From positions 23,362,543-23,426,542 of the forward strand of contig CM053248.1 of NCBI GenBank assembly GCA_028583405.1: DNA of 64,000 bases, written 5' to 3'. The translations under genes and the position numbers were made by a program. A model generated the notes under the pieces. It ran no database searches, was not told the origin of the DNA, and was given only the letters and a program-made list of their open reading frames with translations. This document shows positions 12,011-22,799 of this stretch, piece after piece. How positions within the stretch are numbered: the first letter of the stretch is position 1; each line of letters begins with the position of its first letter. Source of the stretch: Pogonophryne albipinna. Lineage: Eukaryota; Chordata; Actinopteri; Perciformes; Artedidraconidae.

Positions 12011-14025
12011 ATCTCGAGATTTCCCGGGAAATGTAAGTTAAAGTAAATGTTATTTTCCTTTACACAATTTTTAACACGGTTCAAAACATGGATCAAAATA
12101 CTGTATAAATACCAGCACATTTATCAACTTTAAAAGTACAATTAATGTCCAATAAAACACTTAAATCACTGTCAAAATAATGTTGGCAATACTTTTTCTG
12201 TGACCGTTTAGGTTTAACGTCTCAAGGTCTCAAAGCATATTCCAATGCTTTTAGCTGTAAATGAAAAATCCGTTTGTGCAAACACAGACATGTTTACTGT
12301 AAGTCTGTGCTTAATGCAGATCATCTAATTCTACTCTTGTAGTAAAATAACGTTTACTTTCTCTTATACAACATTTTCTGTCAATAAAGTTTAAAATAAC
12401 AATATCTAAAATAATAAGAAATAATTTATATAAAATGCCGTAAAGGGATGTCTTAGATAAATGGTCTTAGAACATGATTCAAAAAAGTTTAGGGTTTAAA
12501 AAGAATCCAGATTAAACTGTCTTTATCTGAGTAACACGGTGACAAGCCTGGCAAGAAGAAGAAATGGCTGACTGGCCTTCTTGCTTTGATCTCAGTGTGA
12601 TTCGGCTGTCCTCTTTCATGTTCAGAATAAATGCTGTCGAATCAGTTCTCTGGGAAGTATTCAGTTATGTCTCCAGTGTACTCCATATCAAATTCCTTTA
12701 GTTAAAAAGTAACGCTTCAAGTTATAACAGAATGCCATAGTGCAACTTGCAGACACGTGTGCGGCTGAAATGGTTGCATCATCTTAAAGGATATGAATAC
12801 AAATGCTGCTTCCATATCCCAGCAGTGCATGACTTATCTCCTTATTTGCCAATTATTACTGCAGCAGTCTCATCAGGTGAACCCGCCTCCTCCACAGTTG
12901 TATTATGCAAATGCAGGAAATCCTTTTCTGTGCCTTGGGCCACCCCCACACTTTGAAGGATTACATATGCATGATCTCCATCATTACTTTGTATTACACT
13001 TCTATTATATTTGGGAGTGAGCCTATTTTGCAGTACTGCCTTTAATTTGGGACTGTGATGCTCAAACACTAATTATTGAGGATTATTTAGGTTCCATGTA
13101 GGAAATCAAATGTAAACATAGTGGAGGAGTTGTGGGAATGTGTGTGTAAGAAAGGGAGAGAACATACAGCAATAGGGGAGCATATGGTGGTGACTGTAGT
13201 GAGGGGGAATCAGGAGTTATGGTTCCCTGGGGACCCACTTACATCTATTATTCATGTTTTAAAGGGTCGGATAGCCTCTCAACCTATGTTTCGTTACAGC
13301 CAGGCTTGGGGGTCCTTATTTTAGCCCTTGTTTACGTCTGAACCCATGTTTATTCAAACAGTGAATTACAAAAAAACATGTACTGTTGGAATAAATAAGT
13401 TCTAATTATGAGCGAAGAAAGAACAATTTATTTGTGCATTTCTAAGTTAAGAAACTGGCAGTATGACGGGTTGACGCACATTAATATATTAGCTTTAACA
13501 GCATAATCTATATTTAGATTTTAATGCACAGGTCGTACTTTTTTATGATGAGCTTTTCACCACCGGAGCAGAAGAGCTTTAAATAGACCAAGTGTTGGAT
13601 ATTCTAGATTCAGCACTTCTAAATGTCCCCTCATAATATACTGTATGTATTAGTTAAGATCATCCAGTACTAAAGGGGATATTTCTTTGGCACATTAAGG
13701 TCAGTTTAAGGAATTGTGTGTAGAAGTGATTCATAAGTATTCTTATTTAAGTTCATATGCTGATTTTCTTTCAGTCAGAATACCTCCAAGCATTGCAGGT
13801 ACACAACAACTTACGTTAACAAAAAACATGGCTGTGTCAAACTGATTTTTTCATGCAAATGTACACACAACTCTTAGCAGAGCAGTTTCCGTTCATAAAT
13901 AATTTAAACAGTGGAAGGAGAAGACGCATGAGGTAAAGGCTCCATTACCACATTTAATTTTTAATGCACAATATTTTTGAAGTTGTAGTTAAATAGATTG
14001 TCATGATGTTAATCTGTGTCTCCAG

Positions 14026-14249
14026 GTGTGGAGGGGCACCATAGCCAGGATGCGGTACCGGCGAATGAGAGCGGCCCTCGTCATCCTGCGGGCGTACCGA
14101 CGCTACAAGGTGAAGTCGTACATCCGCGAGGTCAACCGCCGCTTCAAAAATGTCCGATCCATGAAGGATCATGGCAGGCACGTGAAGTGGCCAACGCCCC
14201 CCAAAGTCCTGCGCAAGTTTGAAGAGGCCCTTAGGAGCATCTATAACAG
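14026..14249 (+). CDS. myo1d: myo1d exon: IQ motifs and TH1 start
   Basis: Acceptor TCTCCAG|GTG; donor AACAG|GTACAC. The exon encodes residues 70-143 of the 366 seen here, plus two bases of a split Arg codon. [13 protein letters not shown] completes IQ1 begun in the previous exon (LQKxWRGxxAR). [17 protein letters not shown] is the second, degenerate IQ. Both bind calmodulin-type light chains and form the lever arm. [18 protein letters not shown] opens the TH1 tail and is nearly invariant in myosin-Id. The region is strongly basic, as expected for a membrane-binding neck-tail junction. Confidence 0.93.
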
Positions 14250-14964
14250 GTACACTTCTTACATAAGATTACTTCCTCTATTCTGTATATCTGCTGCCTT
14301 TTCAAGATTCTAAAAAAAGGTTATTACTTATATTTGTTGCTAATTTGTATCTTTTACAGAACTCATGTAAACAGTTTGCAATACAAGAGAATTGACCCTA
14401 AACCTAAAGTAAATCTGTAGTTAAATGTTTAAAAATGCATCCATACTGAATGATGTTCTTCAAAACAAAGGCAGATAATGAACCCTATATATATTGCTTC
14501 CTTTTGAAGAAAACCGTTTTCTTGAATAGCCTCAACAAAAACTGGATTTGACCCTAACTGCAGGAGAGAGCGCATGGCCTCCAGTGCTTTCTCTTCTCCC
14601 ATCCAGATGAGACCGTTTGAAGCAACTTACACATGTTTCCTTCTGCTTTGGGCTCACACTGGGCATTGATTTTCTTCCTCCATCAAACACACATCACTGC
14701 CTTTCATCTCAATGTCTGTTGGTTTGCTTTTTTTATTTGAAGCAAGGCACAGTAAGAAAATAGCCTTCCTAGAGAATGATGTTGCCTGTCAGTATGTGTG
14801 AGTGAAAGGCCAATAACTGGACTACAGCTGGGGTCTGCTGCAGTCCTACCTCATCGCCCCGCTGACCCACATATCAAGGCCCAGTGCTGCAGTCGCAACG
14901 AAGAGAGTCGATATCTCTCTGCTCTTACTTCTCTCTGTGTGTGTTTGGATGTGTTTACCTCCAG
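14250..14964 (+). other. myo1d: myo1d intron 2 (715 bp)
   Basis: GTACAC to CTCCAG, interrupting a codon after its second base. I see no repeat or RNA gene in it. An open frame running into the next exon from 14798 is intronic before 14965 and shows no myosin similarity. Confidence 0.85.
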
Positions 14965-15103
14965 GTGGTGGGCATGGACCCTGATCAAAGGCCTCTCTCC
15001 AGAAGAGACCCTGCAGGTGAGGGCTAAGGTAGCCAGTCTGGAGGCCCTGAAGGGACACAGGGCCGACCTGGGGCTACAGAGAGCCTGGGAAGGAAACTAC
15101 CTG
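14965..15103 (+). CDS. myo1d: myo1d exon: TH1 tail, first part
   Basis: Acceptor CTCCAG|G completes the split Arg codon; donor CTG|GTGAGT. It encodes residues 145-190, with WWAWTLIKGLSPEET followed by VRAKVASLEALKGHRADLGL and QRAWEGNYL. The last two blocks are the most conserved TH1 landmarks of myosin-Id. The exon ends in phase 0. Confidence 0.93.
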
Positions 15104-16280
15104 GTGAGTAGGTGGGAGGAAGTACAGTTATGTACAGTTGTAATATGTTTAAAGAAGAAAACTAAACAGAAGAACAGAGAAAGCTTGAGAGAATAAACCA
15201 TGACAACACATGAAAGGCACATATCTGCAACAAGCTCAATGCTGAATTCACATACGGACTATCCCATTCCTGAGTTGGGAAGCTGTTATCCAGACTTTGG
15301 TTTGTTTATGAGCTGTAATGTGGAAACAACATATACACTACAAAGAAAATGTTGATTTGATATCCGAGTTGTTGTTTCAACCTAAGGGAGATTTGATCAG
15401 TGAGTTAAGTGAATCCTATTTGGGACCTAATACATTTCATGAATGCAGTACAAATGCCCTATCTTTCAATGCAAATTAAAGTGAATCATCATTTCCAAGT
15501 TTCATGAGCAGTTTTTCCGTAGTCTGAGTCAGTCAGACAAATAAATCCAGCCGAGATTTGCTTATGCGTGTTTGTTTTTTAATGTAGGCTTGTGTTTCGT
15601 GTTACTGTGTAGCATGCATGGGCTGTTACTCACTGGTATTGTGCTTTTAAAATCTATATTAGGGCTGCGTGTCAAACATCAATAAGTCTTTGGTAACTCG
15701 TGAAATGTTGTCATCAAATATCTGCTATTAAAACCATTTGTTACCAGTTGCCAGGCAACCAGTGGAGAGTCCAGGAAGTCACTGCTCCTAGCCAACAAAT
15801 AGTCTGCGACATAGACCAAAGTAAATGAGCAAATTGTCCCACTGCAGTTTGTTCAGGTTAAACAAACAAGGTGCAATAATAGATGAAGGATTATTTTTGT
15901 ATTTAGACAGAGCCTAGCTTGTTGTTCCCCATGTTCCAGCCTTATTGCTCAGCCAAACAAACCTGCTTCATATTTACTATACTTCCAAAAAGCATATTCC
16001 CCATAATATTGCATTTTTTAAGTTGCATGGGATTCGAAAAATGTATAAATTGAAAAAGTTTGGTAGAAGATATTAGATTTATAGCTGCGCTGTTCAGCTG
16101 AAACACAACAGCAACGTCAGTGTAGTAGAGCCGCCTGCTGAGTGCAGCTTTACAGTCTGTATAAAAAAGGATAAATGTCACAACAACCTCATTTCATTTG
16201 ATGAATACTATACTGTCTTCGAATACTTTAAGATTAGACGAGTGTTCTAACAAGTTTTCTGTGTTTTTCTTGTCCGGCAG
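15104..16280 (+). other. myo1d: myo1d intron 3 (1.2 kb)
   Basis: GTGAGT to CCGGCAG. I see no repeat, RNA or gene in it. Confidence 0.85.
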
Positions 16281-16385
16281 AAGCGAGACAGCCCTGACAT
16301 CGCCTCATCCTTCACACTGGTTTCAAGCGAGCTGCAGCGGAAAGACAAATTCATGAGAGTGTTGTTCTCCTGCAACGTGCGCAAG
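16281..16385 (+). CDS. myo1d: myo1d exon: TH1 PH-like region, first strands
   Basis: Acceptor CGGCAG|AAG; donor AAG|GTAGGA; 35 codons in phase 0 (residues 191-225). It starts KRDSPDIASSF, a variable linker, then ELQRKDKFMRVLFSCNVRK. The latter is the conserved opening of the PH-like fold in class I myosin tails, rich in lysine and arginine that contact acidic phospholipids. Confidence 0.92.
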
Positions 16386-16564
16386 GTAGGAGCCTTTAGA
16401 GTATTTATCCTCTAGTAACCACATGCACACACAGTCCCAACATGCATCTGTCTGTACAAACAAACAAACCCAACGGCTCGGGGTTGGAGCCATCGCCCTG
16501 CAGGGTGTTTGGATGTGCGCTCTCATCCTGTGGGGTGACTAATGAGATGCTTTGTGTTTCTCAG
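16386..16564 (+). other. myo1d: myo1d intron 4 (179 bp)
   Basis: GTAGGA to TCTCAG. This short intron has no notable content. Confidence 0.85.
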
Positions 16565-16678
16565 ATCAACCGTTTCCACAAGGCGGAGGACCGGGCTGTG
16601 CTCCTCACTGACCGCCACCTGTACAAGATGGACCCCCTGAAGCAGTACAAGCCCATGAAGAGCATCCCCCTCTACAAC
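16565..16678 (+). CDS. myo1d: myo1d exon: TH1 PH-like core
   Basis: Acceptor TCTCAG|ATC; donor AAC|GTATGG; 38 codons in phase 0 (residues 226-263). [20 protein letters not shown] and [18 protein letters not shown] form the beta-strand core of the PH-like lipid-binding fold. The basic residues around ...KAEDR...TDRH correspond to the phosphoinositide-contact loop described for other class I myosins (family knowledge, not tested here). Confidence 0.93.
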
Positions 16679-16990
16679 GTATGGCACACTCCACTCCTTA
16701 ATCAGCACCCTTTATCACAAACACATTAGACACAGGCGTAATAGGATTTAGGTGCAGATTTCAAAAGAAGATTAATATAATGGCTGAATACAAGAGGTAT
16801 CTTCTAGGTGCAATTCAATAAGGCATATCGTTTACATTTATAAGTTCAGGATGAGAATGGCTAATGCTGAATTTGTTTTGATTTGAATTATATTACATGT
16901 TACACACTTGAAATTCAAATGGCTCGAATCCTATTTCCTCAACATCCTTTAACCAAACATAGTCTTGTTGTGATTCACCTAAAATGTAGC

Positions 16991-17022
16991 CTTATTCGTA
17001 TATGTATCCCTATACGAATAAG
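16991..17022. repeat. Perfect 12-bp hairpin
   Basis: CTTATTCGTATA (16991-17002) and its exact reverse complement TATACGAATAAG (17011-17022) are separated by 8 nt. AT-rich and intronic; no flanking element recognised. It is not a terminator in this eukaryotic setting. Confidence 0.8.
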
Positions 17023-19543
17023 AAAGACATGAATAATGTGAATGAAGTTCAAAAAACATTATTTTTTATATCACACTTTTGGAAACACAGTCCACTCCTT
17101 TTTAATGAAACGTAACAATTATCTGATTTTGAAACAATGAGGAATTGCAGGCCTTCTTTAGACTTCTTGTTAGACAGTCATTTTATACAACAGCATAACA
17201 TGAACGATATGGTATTCTTGTTCTGCTGTATATACTGCTGCCTGGGATAGCAGCTTTGGCAGAGGTGACCGTATTATCTCTGATTCACACATCTCTCCAG
17301 TCCTATTGCAACATGTCAATATGTAAAAATCTCATCCAGCTCCACAATTGGCTGCTTTAACTCGTGTTCCTACTGTGATAGGCCCATTAAGGCTGCTCAA
17401 TGCACACAGCTCATGCAGCTGTTTCCATGGCAAGTGTGTCCTTTGTTTGGCTATGTGTTTACTTCCTGCAACTTGTTTGTTTCGAGCATTGACACACATT
17501 GATTCATCTTTGGTTGCATTTTTTTTTCATTTCTTGCTCAAATGTATTTTATTTGTTGTCAACCTTTCTCTGCGACCTGCTCAGAAGAACACAGTTTTGG
17601 GAAATGTGCTTTTTATTTGGCTGTCATCAAAGACTTCAGGACGTCAACAATGCTAACAATTGATCACCTTTCGTTATGGTACAGATTAAACAAACAGACC
17701 GATAACCTACGATTCAGATGGGCAAAGACTAAAATCCTTTGTTGACATAAAATGTATATAATGACAACCAAGTTCCAAAAAGGCATTGTGAAAATATGGC
17801 AAAAAACTCAATAAAAAGTCTATAAATAACAGCTTCTATCAAAGAGGATATGTTGCCATTACAGGTGACCAAATAAGCAATTCCTTATTCAAAGTTTCTT
17901 ATTTCTCGTAGTTTGAAAAAACGTATAAGAAAACGACTTGACAATATCTATAACATAGCTCCTAATTCCGACATTTTAATGCATAAATATTACAAATGAT
18001 GCATTAAAATGTGTAAAACTCATAAATATCCTCAACAATATCATGCACCAACATATTTATGCAGTTGAAGAAACATTTACTGTTCAGGAAAACAAAAAGA
18101 GAATGGAAAACAGCATAACACTGAATGCGTGAACAGATTACTCCTGATATTTCTGAGTTAACCACCTTGTTACACACTTGTGCTATTGAGCTATGATACA
18201 TGCATTGTATTGGACGTGGGGCAGAAACGATACAGGTGTGAAGGTGTTATGCATTCATCTCCGAGGCGCATACACCCCCGGCATCTAGTGAAATTAGTGA
18301 GATATGAGGCATACGGTGTGCAGTGACAATTGTGATGAGACACCCCAGTGTTCTATCTGACAAAGTGACAAGAGGGAATTAGAGAGCTGGAGATGGACAA
18401 CTGGAGCCTGTATCGCTGCACCTGGGGGTGAAATGTGGAGATGGATTTGAGGCAGATGGTGGCAGAGGAAGAGCAGCATGAGTTAAGGAGGTTTTTAGTT
18501 ATTGTTCATTCAGAGAGAGTGAGACACACACACACACACATTGAGCTGATGAGATGAAGCTCAGTCTCATAAACATGGCATATGGATGGCCTTCAGCGTT
18601 GTAGAAGGACATGGAGGGGAGGTACTATGGTTTGCAGCTTTCACACATTGGAAGTGACAGAACAAGAGTCCTACAGCACACACACATTATAGCCAAATGT
18701 GTACTTGAGGCAAGATGCATTAACAGCTATTTGAATCCCCTCTTTTTGCCACAAAACCATATGTTTGTTCCTGCTTTTGTTTTATAAATTAGGAATGTGT
18801 TGAATTCTAAAAGTAACGGTCTGGTTCTATTTTTGTTATGTGCAACAAATCCGTTAGAAACTCCTAAAAACAACAGGGAATTAATCCTACCAACATCCTT
18901 GTGTATATCCAAAGCCTGATATAAAACCATTACAATCACATCAATTCAACACCTTCATTACCATGAAAACAAAAACTCTGTAGTTTGGACCCGCAACCAT
19001 CAGTCAATGAAATTATAAAATGATTGGCATTGAAATAAAAGCCTAGTATTTAATTAACTGTTAGAAAAATATCTCTCGTCACTGGCTTGAGCTTCAATAT
19101 CAGGATACATGTATTTATTATCCTCTCAAGAATGGAAGTAGTCATCACATACAGAGCATTTGGTACGACTAGTTCCTGAACAGTGTCCTTCACATGCTTA
19201 TACAAGAGAGGGTTACAGTCACAAGATGCAGAATACCGGTTCAAAGCAGTATTCAATGTTTAGTTTAGATTAGCTAAGACCCACGTCAGAAAGGATCATG
19301 CTTGTCATATCTTTATCTCCATAGAGGCTGAATCATCATGTTAATCGTTGTCACATAGCTATCATATGCCTAAAACAGTGTGTCCTGACGCTCTTCTAGG
19401 TAATCATATATCCTGTTACGTACACAGCTACGTAGGGCCTTTGTTATCATGTGCTACTCTGGTATCGGAAGAGTACATTCAGTATTTTCCCAACATTAAC
19501 CAATTAATATTATTTTCATGCAAAAATGATTTTTTTCAGCCTC

Positions 19544-19985
19544 TTAAAGGGGACCTATCATGCAAAATGCACTTTTGTATCTCTTTTATACATGAATATG
19601 TGTCGCCAGTGTGTCGGGGAACTCACCAAGTGTCAGAAAACACAACCCTCTCTCTTTTCCTCCATACCCAAATCTCTAAAAACGGGGCTGCAACGGAGCT
19701 GATTATGGGCAACTCTCCACCTATCAGGGGAATGAGAGACCGCTCGAAAGCGCTGGAGACGCTGTAGTAGATATGCCAGGCCTGTAGGTGGCGCTGTAGT
19801 CTGCTACAAAAGTAGAATCAGCCCTTGCAAAAACAGGGCTGGAATAGAGCAAATAGAGCGAAATGAGGCATGGCTAAAATGCATGATCTGTTTGGTTTTT
19901 TGAAAAAAAAACTTCACAGACATGTTTTATATAGGTATGACCCTACAATATATTATTCAAATATAGCATGATAGGTCCACTTTAA
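19544..19985. mobile_element. 442-bp MITE with TTAAAG(G/T)GGACCTATCATGC ends
   Basis: The left end TTAAAGGGGACCTATCATGC and the reverse complement of the right end TTAAAGTGGACCTATCATGC are inverted repeats with a single mismatch, both starting with TTAA. No transposase. The interior (19736-19805) contains about 70 bp also found at 39476-39545 in the nested transposon stack. This is a widespread type of short fish DNA transposon. Confidence 0.75.
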
Positions 19986-21445
19986 ATATGGAAAATTCCA
20001 TATTTGGTTACCATCATATTTTGTAAATATCTTTAGGTTTTGGACTGATAAGACATGTAAAGGCTTTGAAACTGGGGCCCTTTTTCAGACATTATATAGA
20101 CTAAACGAAAAATCAAGAAAATAATCGGCATAACATCTTCAAATGCAGCCATACTGTTGTTTCTTTCTCAATCCCACATACTGTAAATATGCAGTAAAAA
20201 CGCAATAGAGCTTAAAATGTGTGTTTATCCACAAAATAACCCATGTTTGAGTTACATTTTCTATACAGGAAAGTGCTTTTGGTTTAGTTATTTCACTGGA
20301 TTTATTAACTGTGAGAAGTATAGGAAATGGCCGGCCTTATCGTTTAACATCATTTAGTCGTCAGCCCCAAGGTGCCATTCAATCTTCTAGTCACCATCCC
20401 TTCAGTGATTAGAACCACTCCCCTGCTGTATCCATAACCCTGGGCCATTTTAAATGTCAAGTATGTGGGTGAGTGAATTGGTCAAGGTGAAAAGTTGTTA
20501 AGGCAGGTGAGAAGAAGTGTAAAGAGAGAAATGGGGGTGAGAAGGGTGAGATAGAGATGTATAGTAGCCCACGGCAGCATGACGCGGAGCTATCGATCTG
20601 AGAAGGTCAAACGGAGGGGAAAGCAGTTAGCTCGTTGTTGATTAGCACTGATAAGCTAACACCGCTGCATCCCCTCTGGCTGCCCTGTTATTTACTGCTC
20701 CTCCTGCAGGGCAGCATAACAGCTGATAGATGATTACAGTGAAGGGCCAACTACTGTCTACCAAATGACTTAAAAGCTCATTAATCCCTGTGCAGCAAAA
20801 GTGAGATCATTAAACAAATTCTGGTGAAGAAATGGTGAAAAATCCATTCTGCATCAGTGACTCATCCCACCATCTTTCACTTCCTATTATTTTCCTACAC
20901 CCACCCACCCCCACCTCACCCCTCTCCCTATCTAGTGCTGTCTTTCCCCTCTCCCCTCTCTCTTCTCTCCACTTCTCTCCTCCCGCGGTTGTCATGCCAA
21001 CTTCCCAGGAGGCAGCGTTGTCATGGATACCGAGCGGCAGGGCAGATCAGCTGATGTCTGGTGTCGTTCAGTCATGTGCACAAATCGCTCTCCTGCATGT
21101 GCGCTCTTTTCCTCCCCTGTTTCCCTGTTTGTGATCCCTGCGGCTCTCCATTTCCTCGCACTCTTTCTCGCCTCGTGGGCTGGTTCTTTTCATTCATCCG
21201 TTGATCCCTTTCACTTCAGCCTGGTTTTTCAGCACCTACAAACCCCACAATGCAGTGTGGTTGTATAGACTTTGTTTATAAAGACAATATTATGTAATTC
21301 TTAGGCATATGCTACAAAAATGTAGGTGTCTGTTGTCTGTAATAAACAGTCAAATAATGCAAAACATAACAAGATCACAGAGATGACATGGTGAGGCATA
21401 ATCCTGTTAATAAATTCATACAGAGGCAGGGGGGACAATATTTCT

Positions 21446-21843
21446 AGGGCTGCAACAAAAATGTCTTAATTATCGATCAATGTGCAGATTATTTTTCTCG
21501 ATTAAAGGGCTCAATTATGCTCATTTTCAGGTTTGTATTTGTATTTTGTGCCTCTACTGTGACATGTTTCCATGCTTTAAAAAGGCACAAAAACCTATAT
21601 AACACACTACAGGAAAGGGGAAACCCCTAAAAGCATAATAGGTCCTTTTTTAATCACTTTGGTCATTACAATGTTCATCCCAGTTTCTCAAGGGCTCAAG
21701 TAATGTCTTTAAATGTCGTTTTGTCCGTCCTACAGCAAAATATATCTAATGAAATTAAAACATCGAAATGCAGGACATATTCATATTTTAGTGGCCCTTT
21801 TTTAATCAAATTAGTTTCAAGACTAATCGATGGCTGCAGCTCT
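21446..21843. mobile_element. AGGGCTGCAAC-ended repeat hosting a small MITE
   Basis: The left end AGGGCTGCAACAAAAATG and the other-strand right end AGAGCTGCAGCCATCGATTA are related, and the body carries the ATTATCGATCAATNTGCAGAT motif of a very common teleost repeat. It is interrupted at 21502 by a second MITE. Family recognition is from memory of teleost repeats. Confidence 0.6.
21502..21653. mobile_element. 152-bp MITE nested in the previous repeat
   Basis: TTAAAGGGCTCAATTATGCT on the left and, on the other strand, TTAAAAAAGGACCTATTATG on the right are inverted ends beginning with TTAA. It belongs to the family with CATAATAGG...CCTTTAA ends that recurs at 36440-36722, 39330-41850 and 50800-51045. 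This copy lacks the family's longer interior. Confidence 0.65.
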
Positions 21844-22625
21844 GCAGTTGACTCGTAAACATCCCTTGCTGATGCCCTCATAGCCTTACAACATGAATAG
21901 CTACAGACACTGAAGCTTATTTTCTTATTTTAATTTAATGACAGAGCTCCCACCCTTTGTACCTGCTGCTTTTATCTTTACAGTACTGTTGGGATGTGTT
22001 ATATAACCAATAAGCTCTTCCCATAGTAAGTATGCACTGGGAGAACCTGCCATTTAAATGATGTCTTCAGAGCACTTCACTAAAACATTGTGGTCCAGTC
22101 CGCACATTGACAACTCACTTCGCTCATACTGTAATTGCTTTCACCAAAACACACCCACAGGTGTTGCTGTTTAGGAACATGACATTTATTAATGCAAACG
22201 AGACATTAGCAAACTATTTAGTGAAGTCCTCCTGTGTAACACAAACTTGTCCCTTTGTAATAGGCCCCGTTAGCCATTCAGTGTGATTCAAAGAAAAAGC
22301 TAGGATAGGATATGCATAGTATTTCCAGATTTTTCATAAATATTTAGAAGTGTAAAAGACTCGTAAATCTGAAATCTGAAAACATGTTGCTTTACAATTT
22401 TAGAGCATATGACACTTTTTGTCTTAAGAGCCGTGATTTAAGGAGAATAAACTCTCGTGGAAGAGCAGCCAACACTGCAGCGGTCGGTAAATGCCGCAGA
22501 AACACATTAATAAACAATGAACCACGGCACTCTGGAGAAAAGTATAAGGTTGGAGAAGTCGTTATTTAATTTAATCTGGCTTCGTGTGATTAAAAGCAAC
22601 ACGATCATCGACCCGACACAGTTCC

Positions 22626-22657
22626 CTGTTGTTGTTGTTGTTGTTGTTGTTGTTGTG
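22626..22657. repeat. (GTT)n microsatellite
   Basis: About ten GTT units, immediately left of a GC-richer block (22660-22810) that looks like a transposon end. It has AGAGCGGGAGCAGAAAAGGG and related GGAGC-type inverted words. Confidence 0.85.
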
Positions 22658-22799
22658 AACGCCGTTGACGGTGACGTCATGACGCAGCAGCGGCAGCACC
22701 AGTCGGGCTCTGGGCGGTGTGAACAGAGCGGGAGCAGAAAAGGGAAACCGGCGCTGAACCAGAAAAGCTCCCGCTCGGAGCTAGAAAGGGAAAAGCGCT

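Larger units (their letters stand above)
456..14025 (+). other. myo1d: myo1d intron 1 (13.6 kb)
   Basis: The intron runs from donor GTGAGA to acceptor TCTCCAG. It holds a TTAA-ended MITE (2746-3356), a SINE split by a TIR element (5104-5868), an L2 LINE tail (9795-10225) and a hAT inside an older element (10330-12010), each listed separately. In 456-2745, 3357-5100, 5870-9790 and 12020-14025 I see no gene, RNA gene or recognisable repeat. The ORFs there are short, lack homology I recognise and lack splice-compatible ends. Confidence 0.85.

Noticed and set aside
14798..14964. In-frame upstream extension of the 14965 exon
   Set aside because: The sequence before the CTCCAG acceptor has no myosin similarity and the previous exon joins in phase at 14965.
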